Source of the DNA: Polyangia bacterium
Lineage (GTDB): Bacteria > Myxococcota_A > Polyangia > Nannocystales > Nannocystaceae
Reading direction: 5' to 3'
DNA length: 64,000 nt
Assembly (NCBI GenBank): GCA_030424595.1
Contig: JAUHWG010000017.1
Coordinates: forward strand, 1 to 64,000
Shown: in pieces, positions 17,011-25,882 of the stretch
How the letters are laid out: the number at the start of each line of letters is the position of its first letter
Position numbering within the stretch: position 1 is the first letter of the stretch
Made by a program: the position numbers and the translations under genes
Notes under the pieces: generated by a model
What the model saw: only the letters and a program-made list of their open reading frames with translations
The model's database searches: none
What the model was told of the DNA's origin: nothing

Positions 17011-20000
17011 ATGAGCGACGGTATGGACGATACGCTGGAGAGCGACCGTGCTCCCCCGGCGCCAGACTGGACCTCGCGCCCCAGCGCGGAGACGAGGGAC
17101 AGCGCCGCGACCCCGAGCCGGGGGAGGGGCGGGCGCCCAGCGCTCGATCTCGCGGAGACCGGTGATAGCGGGGATTTGGGCGCGGCTGTCCACGCGAGCG
17201 CGAGAGGTCGCGATGGCGGTCGGGTTCGCGAGGTTGACGAGCGGGTCGGTCGCTACATCACCATCTCGCGGCTGGGCGCTGGGGGTATGGGGGTGGTGCT
17301 CGCGGCCTACGATCCTGAGCTCGATCGCAAGGTCGCGCTCAAGCTGCTCAAGACGCCGGGGAAGGCGAGCCCGCAGGCGCAGCTCCGCCTCCAACGCGAG
17401 GCTCAGGCGCTGGCGAGGCTGAACCACCGCAACGTCGTCAGCGTCCACGACGTCGGCGTGCACGGGGGACAGATCTTCGTGGCGATGGAGTTCGTCGACG
17501 GAGAGACCCTCTACGACTGGATGCGCGCGGTCGACTCGCCGCGGCCCTGGCGTGAGGTGCTGGACGTGCTCCTAGAGGCAGGTCGCGGGCTCGCGGCGGC
17601 CCACGCTGAGGGGCTCGTCCACCGCGACTTCAAGCCCGACAACGTGATGCTCGGCAGGGATGGCTCCGTCAAGGTGATGGACTTTGGCATCGCCCGCGCG
17701 AGCGAAGAGGTGGAGGAGCTGCTGACGCGCGGAGCCCGTGCCGGGACGGGGCCGATATTCGCGGCGATGCGCGCCCCGATCGGACGTCTGACCCGCGACG
17801 GGACGATCATCGGTACGCCCGCCTATATGTCCTATGAGCAGCTCCTCGGCGCCGAGGTGGACGCGCGCAGCGATCAGTTCAGCTTCTGCGTGACCCTCTA
17901 CGAGGCGCTCTACGGAGCGCCTCCCTTCGCCGGCGAGACGCTCATCGAGCTGATGGCGAGCGTCAAGCGAGGGGCGCCCCGCGAGGGGAGCGGCCCTCAG
18001 AGGGTGCCGGGGTGGCTCCGCCAGGCGATCCTGCGGGGGTTGGCCTCGGATCCCGAGGCGCGCTGGCCGTCGATGGAGGCGCTGCTCTCGGCGCTCTCCG
18101 ATGATCCGGCGCGGCGGCGACCGTGGGTGATGACCGCGGTGCTCGTCGCCCTTCTCGCCGCGGTCGTGGTCGCGGCCGGGATCCTGTGGGGCGCGGAGGA
18201 TCGTCGCTGCAAGGGGATGGAGGCGCAGCTGAGGGGTGTCTGGGACGGCGAGCGTCAGCGGGCGGTGGAGGAGGCGCTGCTCGGGACCCACGTAGCCTAT
18301 GCTCCGGAGACCTGGGCGATCGTCTCGCGGCGCTTGGGCGACTACACGGACCGCTGGGTGCGGGCTCGCGAGGGGATCTGCGAGTCGACCCGAGCGGGGG
18401 AGCAGTCGGCTCACCTGCTCGACCTGCGGATGGCCTGCCTCGACGAGCGCCTGCACTACCTCCAGGCGACGGTGGACGAGCTGACCCGCGTCGACGCGGG
18501 GACCGTCGTCGGCGCGGTCCAGGTGACAGCCAAGCTGCCCGGCCTAGGGGCGTGCGCGCGGGCGGAGGTGCTGGCGAAGGAGCCGCTCTTGCCGACGGAT
18601 CCCGCGCTCGCGGCCGAGGTGTCGGAGCTGAACCGGACGCTGATCACAGGCCGGACGAAGGTGGTCGCCGGCCGATTTGACGAATCGCTCGCGCTGGCCG
18701 AGGAGGTCGTCGTCGCCGCGACGGCGCTGGACTACGAGCCGCTCCTCGCCCGCGCGTGGCTCCTTCGGGGGGCCGCCCATGAGCGCTCCGGTCACTACGA
18801 CGACGCGGTCGCGGATCTCGAGCGAGCGCTCGAGTCGGCGCTCGCGCTGAACATGCGCGAAGAGAGCGCGTACGCGGCGAGCGATCTCGTCTATGTCGTC
18901 GGCTACCAGCGGGCCGAGTTCGAGGAGGCGCAGCGTTGGATCCCCTTGGCTCGGGCCCTGTCGCGGGCGGCCGAGTCGCAGCGGTCTCGGGTCCGCTATC
19001 TCACCCACGCGGGCACCGTCACCTATGCGGGGGGAGCGTACGAGGAGGCGCGGAGCCTCTGGGAGGAGGCGCTGGGGCTCGTCCAGAGGTCGCCGAAGCT
19101 CGATGAGCTCGATCTCTCGCCGATCTTGGCCAACCTCGGCGCGCTCGCGCGGCATCAGGGGCGCTACGCCGCGGCGCGCGAGTATCAGGCGCGGGTCCTG
19201 GCGATCACGGAGAGCGAGCTGGGGCCCGAGCACCCAGAGATGGCGGAGGCCCTCGGTGATCTGGGCTCGATCGAGATCGCTGCGGGGAGCCCTGCCGAGG
19301 GACGCGACCCGCTCGAGCGAGCGCTCGCGCTCGCGACGACGGCGCTGGGGCCCGATCATCCGCGCCTGGCGATCTACCTCTCCAACCTGGCCCTGATCGC
19401 CTCCGCGCAGCTCCGCTACGCGGATGCTCGCGGCTACCTCGAGCGGGCCTTGGCGATCGATGAGGCGACGCTCGGGCCTGAGCACCCCGACCTCGCGATC
19501 GGCCACAACAGCCTCGGAAAGGTCGCCCTCGGCGAGGGGAAGCGCGAGGAGGCGCGCGAGCACTACGGTCGGGCGCTGTCGATCCGCGAGAGGGCGCTGG
19601 GGCCCGATCATCCAGGGTTGATCTACCCGCTCGCGAACCTCGGCGAGCTAGCCCTGCTCAGCGGTGACGCTGAGGGGGCGCTCCGGGAGTTCCGGCGGGC
19701 GCAGAGGATCGCCGAGAGCTCGCTGGAGGCCGACGATCCGCTGGCGGCGAAGCTGTCGACATCGCTCGGCCGAACGCTCCTCGAGGTCGGGGATCCGGCG
19801 GCGGCGATAGGTCACCTAGAGCGGGCGCTCGAGATCCAGAGCGAGGGGGAGGTCGGGGAGGTCGACCTCGCCGACACACGCTTCGCGGTCGCCCGCGCGC
19901 TCTGGGAGCTGCCGCCGGGGGCAGGACGTGATCGCAGCCGGGCGGTCGCCGTCGCCAAGCTCGCCCTGCCGGCGTGGGAGGGCGATGGGGAGCGCTCGTC

Positions 20001-20058
20001 CGCCAAGCTCCGAGAGCTCCGTGTCTGGTTGGAGGAGCATGTCTATCCAGACCGGTGA
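17011..20058 (+). CDS. Membrane Ser/Thr protein kinase with TPR extracytoplasmic region
   Basis: 1015 residues from MSDGMDDTLE; an ATG 12 bases upstream is also possible. Residues ~80-345 are a Hanks-type kinase: GAGGMGVV P-loop, VALKLL Lys, VHRDFKPDN catalytic loop, DFGIAR metal site and GTPAYMSYEQ activation-segment end. An insert before the activation segment (residues ~240-265) is longer than usual. A single membrane segment (VMTAVLVALLAAVVVAAGIL, ~372-391) follows. The C-terminal ~600 residues contain TPR repeats of the kinesin-light-chain type, with recurrent ALGPDHPRLA/LGPEHPDLA units about 42 residues apart. This PknB-like architecture is abundant in myxobacteria. Substrate unknown. 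Confidence 0.95.
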   Translation: MSDGMDDTLESDRAPPAPDWTSRPSAETRDSAATPSRGRGGRPALDLAETGDSGDLGAAVHASARGRDGGRVREVDERVGRYITISRLGAGGMGVVLAAYDPELDRKVALKLLKTPGKASPQAQLRLQREAQALARLNHRNVVSVHDVGVHGGQIFVAMEFVDGETLYDWMRAVDSPRPWREVLDVLLEAGRGLAAAHAEGLVHRDFKPDNVMLGRDGSVKVMDFGIARASEEVEELLTRGARAGTGPIFAAMRAPIGRLTRDGTIIGTPAYMSYEQLLGAEVDARSDQFSFCVTLYEALYGAPPFAGETLIELMASVKRGAPREGSGPQRVPGWLRQAILRGLASDPEARWPSMEALLSALSDDPARRRPWVMTAVLVALLAAVVVAAGILWGAEDRRCKGMEAQLRGVWDGERQRAVEEALLGTHVAYAPETWAIVSRRLGDYTDRWVRAREGICESTRAGEQSAHLLDLRMACLDERLHYLQATVDELTRVDAGTVVGAVQVTAKLPGLGACARAEVLAKEPLLPTDPALAAEVSELNRTLITGRTKVVAGRFDESLALAEEVVVAATALDYEPLLARAWLLRGAAHERSGHYDDAVADLERALESALALNMREESAYAASDLVYVVGYQRAEFEEAQRWIPLARALSRAAESQRSRVRYLTHAGTVTYAGGAYEEARSLWEEALGLVQRSPKLDELDLSPILANLGALARHQGRYAAAREYQARVLAITESELGPEHPEMAEALGDLGSIEIAAGSPAEGRDPLERALALATTALGPDHPRLAIYLSNLALIASAQLRYADARGYLERALAIDEATLGPEHPDLAIGHNSLGKVALGEGKREEAREHYGRALSIRERALGPDHPGLIYPLANLGELALLSGDAEGALREFRRAQRIAESSLEADDPLAAKLSTSLGRTLLEVGDPAAAIGHLERALEIQSEGEVGEVDLADTRFAVARALWELPPGAGRDRSRAVAVAKLALPAWEGDGERSSAKLRELRVWLEEHVYPDR

Positions 20059-20089
20059 GGGCCCCGCGGGCGGACGAGATCCGGAGGTC

Positions 20090-20248
20090 GAGGTGGCGAA
20101 GAGCCGGGCACACGCGCGGACCTTCGCCCTTCCCTCACGGCTTCGCCGAAGCTTGCGGTGCGGCTCGGCACCGCGGCGTCTCGTCGAAGCCACGAGGGCC
20201 CCATGATCATGGCGCGAGAGCACAGGGACTCTCTCCTCAGCCGCCTAG
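20090..20248. repeat. Palindromic repeat R2, diverged copy 3
   Basis: The bases from CGCCGAAGCTTGCGGTGCGG through GTCGAAGCCACGAGGGCC to GCGCGAGAGCACAGGGACT align with the second half of copy 2 (33143-33308). The left half is much decayed, so the left edge is approximate. The right edge is CTAG at 20245-20248, which again provides the TAG stop of the adjoining minus-strand gene. Confidence 0.65.
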
Positions 20249-21102
20249 TTCTGGTAGGCGTCGAGGATCGTGATCGTGTCGACGGGCACGTCCTGGCCGT
20301 TGACCGGCACCTCGCCTATCGCGTCGACGACCTCGATCCCCTCGATCACCTGGCCGAAGACCGCGTACCCCGGCGGGTCGTCGAGGAAGAGGTTGTCGAC
20401 CAGGTTGATGTAGAACTGCGAGGTCGCGGAGTCCGGGTTCGGGGTCCGGGCCATCGCCACGGAGCCGCGGATGTTGGTCAGGCCGTTGCCGGACTCGTTG
20501 ACGATGGCTGGCAACGTCGACTTCTGCGAGAGGTTCGAGGTGAGCCCGCCGCCCTGTATCACGAAGCCCTTGACCACGCGGTGGAAGATCGTCGCGCCGT
20601 TGCCGTCCTCGCCGTCGTAGAAGCCGTTGTCGACGTAGACGAGGAAGTTATCGGTGGTGATCGGCGCGAGCTCGGCGTCGAGCTGGAGGACGATGTCGCC
20701 GAGGTTGGTCTCGATGGTGACGACCGGGTGGAGCGGATCCCCGGTGGTCGACGTGGTCGTCGTGTCATCGGTGGTGGTGGGGTCCTCCGTCGTCGACGTC
20801 GGCCCAGCGCTCGTGGTCTCGTCGGAGGTGGTCGTGTCGGAGGTGGTCGTGTCGGTGGTCGAGGTCGGGTCCGTGGCCGAGGTCGGATCGGTGCCGGCGG
20901 TGGAGGTGTCGCCGGTGGAGGTCGTGTCGTCGGTCGTGGCGCTGGCGGAGGCGCTGGCGGAGGCGGAGGCGGAGGCGGAGGAGGTCGAGCTGTCGGTGTC
21001 GCCGCTGTCATCGCCGACGCAGCCGCCGAGGGCGAGCGGGAGCGTGAGGAGGCTGGCTCTGAGGAGGGCGCGGGTAGGGCTTCGGGGTGCAGGTAGGCGC
21101 AT
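20245..21102 (-). CDS. Secreted cyclophilin-type peptidyl-prolyl isomerase lipoprotein
   Basis: 285 residues. Lipoprotein signal with lipobox LALGGC, then ~100 residues of Ser/Ala/Thr/Asp linker including an (SA)n run. The C-terminal ~160 residues are a bacterial cyclophilin: TNLGDIVLQLD, TIFHRVVKGFVIQGGG with the catalytic Arg, SQFYINLVDN and YAVFGQVIEG. It would help proline-limited folding of exported proteins, tethered by the long linker. The isomerase core is complete. The stop codon lies in the CTAG end of an R2 repeat. Confidence 0.93.
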   Translation of the reverse strand: MRLPAPRSPTRALLRASLLTLPLALGGCVGDDSGDTDSSTSSASASASASASASATTDDTTSTGDTSTAGTDPTSATDPTSTTDTTTSDTTTSDETTSAGPTSTTEDPTTTDDTTTTSTTGDPLHPVVTIETNLGDIVLQLDAELAPITTDNFLVYVDNGFYDGEDGNGATIFHRVVKGFVIQGGGLTSNLSQKSTLPAIVNESGNGLTNIRGSVAMARTPNPDSATSQFYINLVDNLFLDDPPGYAVFGQVIEGIEVVDAIGEVPVNGQDVPVDTITILDAYQN

Positions 21103-21152
21103 CCGCCGAGGGTCCCACAGACCGCGGCCAGGGTCGATCTTCTCATCGGGCC

Positions 21153-21224
21153 CAGCGTTCTCAGCGTTCTCAGCGTTCTCAGCGAGCGCAGCGAGCCCAG
21201 CGGGCCCAACGGGCGCACCGGGCT
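21153..21224. repeat. 9 bp tandem repeat upstream of the cyclophilin gene
   Basis: Three exact CAGCGTTCT units (21153-21179) are followed by about five decaying 9 bp units (CAGCGAGCG, CAGCGAGCC and so on). It lies 50 bp upstream of the cyclophilin start on its minus strand, between two co-oriented genes, and may vary in length between strains. Confidence 0.7.
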
Positions 21225-21236
21225 GGCCGCCTCGGC

Positions 21237-22211
21237 TCAGCCGGCGGCGTGGGGTTCAAAGGCGGACTCTGGGAGGATGTTGTAGCGCTCGCGGAGCGCC
21301 TCGATCGGCTCCTCGATCACCTCCCAATAGTCCCAACCCTCGTTGAGGTTGATGTTCATCGCGGCGCCGCGGCGGACAGCGATGAGCAGGCGCTGGGGAT
21401 CCATCATCATCGTCGACGGCGGCACACCCGGGGCGGTCTGGAGGCCGAGCTGGAACTGCGAGAGGACGAAGACGAGCCAGTTGTGGACCTCGTAGGTCGA
21501 GTAGCCGGCGCTGAACGAGGCGGCGAGGATCTCCTCGTCGGGCGTGGTGTCGTAGCCCGAGAGGATGTGGGTCATGTCGTGGAAGAGGATGACCTCGGGG
21601 GGCGAGCCGGCCTCGCCGGGGAAGGGCAGATCGTTGCGGATCATGTAGTCGAAGTAGCCGCGGCCGAGGGTGCCGGGCGGGAGCTTGCCGAGCTCGATGT
21701 AGCGGGCGCTGAGGGCTGGGTCGATGGATCCGCCCAGGATCGTGAGCACGGCCTTGGGGATCACCGAGATCCCGTTCTCGGCCGCGAGCTCGCGGAGCTT
21801 CTTCGGCGCCCACTGCCGGCGGAGGATGTCGAGGCGGGCCCGGAGGTAGTGGCCCTCGGCGATCCGCGTCAGGTTGGCGGTGGCGGAGGACTCGACGCCG
21901 AGCGCCTGGGCGAACTCCGTCACCGTCGCCGCGGCGGCGGGCTTGACCTCACCGTCCGCCATCGCCATCACCACCATCGCGCCGACGAGCTGAAAGCAGA
22001 GCCCTGGACGCAGCTCCGCAGCGGCCAGCTCCGCCGCGGAGACGGGTGCGATCGCGTCGATGTTGAGATCGCTGGTCTGCCCGAGGAGGCTGTGACCGGC
22101 TCGGAGGACGGCGCGAGCGGAGTCGCTGAGGCCGTCGCCGGCGAGGGCGATCGTGACGAGGGCGCGCGAGCCGTAGCTCCACTCGTGGGGGGTCGGGAGG
22201 AGGAATTCCAC
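21237..22211 (-). CDS. TerB-like/Coq4-like two-domain protein
   Basis: 324 residues from a GTG four bases after the upstream araC-type stop; translational coupling is likely. Residues ~65-130 (FQLVGAMVVMAMADGEVKP) look like a TerB-type helical domain, with the acidic ADGE expected of that fold. The second half has HDMTHILSGYDTTPDEEI, closely resembling the HDxxHxLTGY zinc-binding signature of Coq4, a protein of ubiquinone biosynthesis. Bacterial Coq4-like proteins are poorly understood. The pairing with an AraC regulator suggests a conditional function. A longer in-frame start inside the upstream gene is less likely. Confidence is good for the Coq4 motif, moderate for TerB. Confidence 0.65.
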   Translation of the reverse strand: MEFLLPTPHEWSYGSRALVTIALAGDGLSDSARAVLRAGHSLLGQTSDLNIDAIAPVSAAELAAAELRPGLCFQLVGAMVVMAMADGEVKPAAAATVTEFAQALGVESSATANLTRIAEGHYLRARLDILRRQWAPKKLRELAAENGISVIPKAVLTILGGSIDPALSARYIELGKLPPGTLGRGYFDYMIRNDLPFPGEAGSPPEVILFHDMTHILSGYDTTPDEEILAASFSAGYSTYEVHNWLVFVLSQFQLGLQTAPGVPPSTMMMDPQRLLIAVRRGAAMNINLNEGWDYWEVIEEPIEALRERYNILPESAFEPHAAG

Positions 22212-22215
22212 GGTC

Positions 22216-23286
22216 CTAGGGTACGTCTCCCGGGGAATTCGTCGGCTGTTCGACGTCGCCGAAGGTGTGGGAAATCCCGCCAACCTCGCGGCGCCAGCTC
22301 CCAGGCGAGCGTCCGGTCCATCCCTTGAAGGTGCGGAAGAAGGTGCTGGGCTCGCGGTAGCCGAGGAGGAACGCGACCTCGACGACGCTCAGCGTCGGAT
22401 CGCGGAGGTAGCAGAGCGCGAGCTCGTGACGGGTGTGATCGAGCAGGTTCGCGAAGGTCTGCGACTCGGCCCGGAGGCGGCGGCTGAGGGTCCGCGAGCT
22501 CATCGCGAGGGCGGCGGCGATCTGCGACTGGCGGACCGGACCGTCGCAGAGCGCAGAGGCGATCAGGGCCCGCGCGCGGCCGGAGACCGGCGCCCCGCGC
22601 TCGGAGGTCGAGAGCATCCCCTGGACGTGGGCGTGGAACCTCGCGTAGCTGTCGGCGCGCGCGCCCTGGATCGGCAGGCGGAGGGCCGCGTGGGGGATCG
22701 TCATGCCGTTTCGGCGGCAGGCGAAGCGGACCTCGGAGCCGAAGAAGTCAGCGTGCTCCCCTGGCTCGCCCGTACGTTCGTGGCGGAAGGAGACCTCGGC
22801 GGGGCACCAGCGGACGTCGGTGAGCTGGCGGCTGAGGGCGACGAAGGTCGAGAGCAGGCCCTCCACAGGGTGGCGGAGCTGGGCGAGCGGAGGCGGCAGG
22901 CTCAGATCGATCCGGAGGCCGCCGTCGCCGTCGCGCTGGGCGACCGCGCCGCCCTCGATCAGCAGCGTGGCGTAGCGGCAGTAGAGGCGGAGGGCGTCGC
23001 CGAGGCTCGGGCTGTTGCGGAGGGTGTAGCCGAGGGCGCCGAAGGTCCCGGGGTCGACCCCGTGGGCGACGCGGAGGGCGATCGGAACCCCCGGCGTGCG
23101 GCGGATCAGCGCCTCGCAGAGGCGGATGTGGGCGGAGAGGGGGATCCTGCGATCGCGATCGAGGAGCTCGCGCTCTTCGATCGCGGCCTCGGCGAGGAGC
23201 GCTCGACGGTCGATACCGATCCGGTCGGCGACCTGGAGCACGTGGAGGGCGACGCCGGCGAGAATTCGCGGTTCGCGGTGCGGCAT
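22216..23286 (-). CDS. AraC-family regulator with arabinose-binding-like N-domain
   Basis: 356 residues from MPHREPRIL, the start favoured because TATGCT lies 7 nt before it; ATGs at 23298 and further upstream are alternatives. The N-terminal ~220 residues resemble the ligand domain of OruR/ArgR-type AraC proteins (PF12625 layout, with FGALGYTLRNSPSLGDAL). The C-terminus has two helix-turn-helix units, AAALAMSSRTLSRRLRAES and SVVEVAFLLGYREPSTFFRT. It is divergent from the SDR gene at 23360 and coupled to the downstream Coq4-like gene, both plausible targets. Confidence 0.9.
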   Translation of the reverse strand: MPHREPRILAGVALHVLQVADRIGIDRRALLAEAAIEERELLDRDRRIPLSAHIRLCEALIRRTPGVPIALRVAHGVDPGTFGALGYTLRNSPSLGDALRLYCRYATLLIEGGAVAQRDGDGGLRIDLSLPPPLAQLRHPVEGLLSTFVALSRQLTDVRWCPAEVSFRHERTGEPGEHADFFGSEVRFACRRNGMTIPHAALRLPIQGARADSYARFHAHVQGMLSTSERGAPVSGRARALIASALCDGPVRQSQIAAALAMSSRTLSRRLRAESQTFANLLDHTRHELALCYLRDPTLSVVEVAFLLGYREPSTFFRTFKGWTGRSPGSWRREVGGISHTFGDVEQPTNSPGDVP

Positions 23287-23293
23287 GGCTGCG

Positions 23294-23299
23294 AGCATA
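23294..23299 (-). promoter_or_regulatory. -10-like TATGCT 7 nt before the AraC-type start
   Basis: On the minus strand TATGCT is separated from the ATG at 23286 by CGCAGCC. That spacing would place transcription initiation at or next to the start codon. A TTGACA (complement of 23323-23328) is 23 bp further up, too distant for a standard -35. Confidence 0.55.
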
Positions 23300-23359
23300 C
23301 GCGCATCGCCCGGGATGAACGTTGTCAAGCGGGCTTGCGGCTGTGGCATCCTCACGGCG

Positions 23360-24169
23360 ATGGCAAGCCAGCGTTTTCGCGATCACGTCGTCTGGATCAC
23401 CGGAGCGGGCTCGGGCCTCGGTCGGGCGTTGGCCCTCGAGTTCGCCCGTCGAGGAGCGGACGTGGCGGTCTCGGGGCGCCGCGAGGATCGGCTTGCGGAG
23501 ACGGTCGCCGCGATCGAGGCGGAGGGTCGTCGCGGCCTCGCCGTCCCCTGCGATGTCACCGACGATGCGGCGGTCGAGGCGGCTGTCAGCGCGGTGATCC
23601 TCGAGTTCGGCAAGCTCGACGTCGCCGTCGCGAACGCGGGGTTCGGCGTCGCCGGGCGGATCGAGACCCTGCCGATCGAGGCCTGGCATCGCCAGTTCGC
23701 GACCAACGTGTTCGGGGTCGTCTCGACCGTCCGCCACGCTCTCCCGGCGCTGCGGGCGACCGAGGGGCGGATCGCCCTGGTCGCCTCGGTGGCGGGGATG
23801 TTGCCGATGCCGAAGACCGGCGCCTACACGGCGTCGAAGTACGCGGTCCGCGGGCTCGGTCAGACCCTGGCGCTCGAGCTCCACGGCACCGGGGTCTCCT
23901 GCACGCTCCTCCACCCAGGCCTCGTCGCCTCGGAGATCGGCCAGGTCGACAACGAGGGCCGCTACGACGGCGCGCGACGGGACAAGCGGCCGGCGAAGCT
24001 GATGTGGAGCGCCGAGGCGGCCGCGCGGGTGATGGTGCGGGCGATCGCCAAGCGCAGGCGTGAGTACACCTTTACGGGGCACGGCAAGTTCGGCGGCTTC
24101 CTCGGCCGGCACGCGCCAGGGCTGGCGCATCTGATCCTGCGGCGCGTCGGCGGCGGCAAGCGTCGCTGA
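23360..24169 (+). CDS. Short-chain dehydrogenase/reductase
   Basis: 269 residues from MASQRFRDHV. Classical SDR: cofactor motif TGAGSGLGRA near residue 15, CDVTDD adenine-site Asp, ANAGFG (NAG motif), catalytic Ser in VASVAGM and YTASKYA with Tyr and Lys. The basic C-terminus (LILRRVGGGKRR) may contact membrane. It oxidises or reduces a small-molecule alcohol/ketone with NAD(P); the substrate cannot be told. It is divergent from the AraC-type regulator with a 73 bp gap, so the two may be co-regulated. Confidence 0.92.
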   Translation: MASQRFRDHVVWITGAGSGLGRALALEFARRGADVAVSGRREDRLAETVAAIEAEGRRGLAVPCDVTDDAAVEAAVSAVILEFGKLDVAVANAGFGVAGRIETLPIEAWHRQFATNVFGVVSTVRHALPALRATEGRIALVASVAGMLPMPKTGAYTASKYAVRGLGQTLALELHGTGVSCTLLHPGLVASEIGQVDNEGRYDGARRDKRPAKLMWSAEAAARVMVRAIAKRRREYTFTGHGKFGGFLGRHAPGLAHLILRRVGGGKRR

Positions 24170-24178
24170 GATCGCCTC

Positions 24179-24238
24179 CTAGGTGAGCGCGTCACGCTCC
24201 TGTAGGAGCTCTTGGTAGCGTTCTTCGAGGCTCTTCAT
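24179..24238 (-). CDS. 19-codon micro-ORF in the SDR-xseA gap
   Basis: On the minus strand ATG at 24238 opens MKSLEERYQELLQERDALT and stops at TAG within CTAG (24179-24182). The composition (charged, heptad-like Leu) looks like the start of a coiled coil, so it may be a small protein or the surviving N-terminus of a lost gene downstream of xseA. It is not XseB-like. The rest of 24170-24435 shows only imperfect GTTCGGC-type repeats. Confidence 0.3.
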   Translation of the reverse strand: MKSLEERYQELLQERDALT

Positions 24239-24435
24239 GGGATTCCGGATCTCTGTACGAGCCCCCTGCGGTTTTGACCGGTGTTGGCCGTAGCTCCGTC
24301 GTTTGGGTGAAGTTCGGCTTGCGGGTCAACGACGGGTCGGCCAGTGCGGCGACGGACCCTCGTGTGGCCAGAGTTCGGCTGTCGTTCGGCCGTGGTTCGC
24401 CTCTCGTTCGCCCAGACGCTGGCGAGCCGCGGAGC

Positions 24436-25860
24436 TCAGCCGGAGCTCTTGGTCCCGCGGACCTCGACCTCGAGCGCGCCGCGGTGGAGCTTCAGCTCCA
24501 GGCGGTCGCCGAGGGCCACCTGGGCGACGTCGGTGATGACGACGCCCTTCGGATCGCTGGCGACGGCGTAGCCGCGCTCTAGCACCTTGAGGGGGCTGAG
24601 GGCGTCGAGGGCCCCCGCTGCGCGGGCGAGGCGGACCCGGCGGTCGCGGGTGAGGTTTTGCCCGAGGTGCTCGAGCTCGGCCCGGAGCTGGTCGAGGCGA
24701 CGGCGGGCGGCGACGGCCCGGGTCCGGGGGTGGTGCGCCATCAAGCGCTGGCTCAGCTCGCTCAGGGCCCGGCGATCGGCGGCCAGGCGCTGCCGCGGGT
24801 GCTGGGCCTCGAGCCGGCGCAGGAGGAGCGTCAGGCGACGGCGGGGATCGGCGACGAGGCGGCGGCCGCAGGCGGCGATCCGGTGGGTGGAGTGGTCGAG
24901 GCGGGAGCGCTCGTCGAGGAGGCGGCGGCGGAAGGCCATCGTCAGCCGCCGCTGGCTCTCGCCGACCCGGCGGCGGTAGACAGAGGCGTCGGGGACGACG
25001 AGCTCGGCGGCGTGGGAGGGGGTCGCGGCGCGGACGTCGGCGACGTGGTCGGTGAGGGAGAAGTCCACCTCGTGGCCGACGGCGGAGATCACCGGCACCC
25101 GGCACTCGGCGATCGCCCGGACCAGCGCCTCGTCGTTGAAGGCCCAGAGGTCCTCCGCCGCTCCGCCGCCGCGACCTATGATAATGACGTCGACGTCGGC
25201 GGCCTCCTGGAGGCGCAAGAGCCCCCTGCGCAGGCTCTCGGGGGCGGCGTCGCCCTGTACCACGGCGGGGGCGAGGAGGACCCGCGAGGGGCAGCGGCGG
25301 CGGATCACCTTGAGGATGTCGTGGATCGCGGCGCCGGTCGGCGAGGTGACGACCCCGATCCGCCGCGGCCACATCGGTAGCGGCCGCTTGCGCTCGCGGG
25401 CGAAGAGCCCCTCGGCGGCGAGCTTCTTTTTGAGCTGCTCTAGCTGGAGCATCATCGCCCCGAGGCCCGCGGGCTCGGCTCGCTCGGCGTAGAGCTGAAA
25501 TTTTCCCTGCGCGGGGTAGATCCCGAGGCGGCCGAGGAGGCGCAGGGACTGGCCGTTTTCGAGGCGGAAGCGCAGGCGCGCGAGGGAGGACCGCCACATC
25601 GCCACCGGCAGGACCGCCTGCGAGTCCTTGAGGGTGAAGTAGGCGTGGCCGCTGCTGACGATCCGGAGGTTCGAGACCTCGCCCTCGACCCAGCAATTGG
25701 CGAAGTTGGTCTCGATCAGGCGGTTGGCCCCGCTGACCAGCTCGACGACGGTGAAGACCCGCGGTCGCCCGTCACCGGAGCCGCGCCCCGCACCGGAGCC
25801 CGGACCGTCGCCGTCGCGGCCGCGCCGAGATCCGTCCGTGCGTAGGGTGTAGCGGGTCAT
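24436..25860 (-). CDS. xseA: Exodeoxyribonuclease VII large subunit
   Basis: 474 residues from MTRYTLRTD. The large subunit degrades single-stranded DNA to oligonucleotides together with XseB. Visible: an Arg/Gly-rich N-tail (~30 residues), the OB-fold domain (VEGEVSNLRIVSSGHAYFTL), the catalytic domain with RIGVVTSPTGAAIHDIL, DVIIIGRGGGAAEDLWAFND and VGHEVDFSLTDHVADVRAAT, then a helical Arg-rich coiled region and the C-terminal VLERGYAV segment. No xseB-like ORF is adjacent. The downstream neighbour on the same strand is only the micro-ORF. Confidence 0.95.
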   Translation of the reverse strand: MTRYTLRTDGSRRGRDGDGPGSGAGRGSGDGRPRVFTVVELVSGANRLIETNFANCWVEGEVSNLRIVSSGHAYFTLKDSQAVLPVAMWRSSLARLRFRLENGQSLRLLGRLGIYPAQGKFQLYAERAEPAGLGAMMLQLEQLKKKLAAEGLFARERKRPLPMWPRRIGVVTSPTGAAIHDILKVIRRRCPSRVLLAPAVVQGDAAPESLRRGLLRLQEAADVDVIIIGRGGGAAEDLWAFNDEALVRAIAECRVPVISAVGHEVDFSLTDHVADVRAATPSHAAELVVPDASVYRRRVGESQRRLTMAFRRRLLDERSRLDHSTHRIAACGRRLVADPRRRLTLLLRRLEAQHPRQRLAADRRALSELSQRLMAHHPRTRAVAARRRLDQLRAELEHLGQNLTRDRRVRLARAAGALDALSPLKVLERGYAVASDPKGVVITDVAQVALGDRLELKLHRGALEVEVRGTKSSG

Positions 25861-25882
25861 GGCGACGCTTGTAGCACAGCGC

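Noticed and set aside
21100..21218. A lipoprotein-like signal (MRRSTLAAVCGTLGGCAYLH) upstream of the cyclophilin gene
   Set aside because: It is in a different frame from the cyclophilin and runs into Pro/Arg shadow sequence; the cyclophilin has its own good signal peptide.
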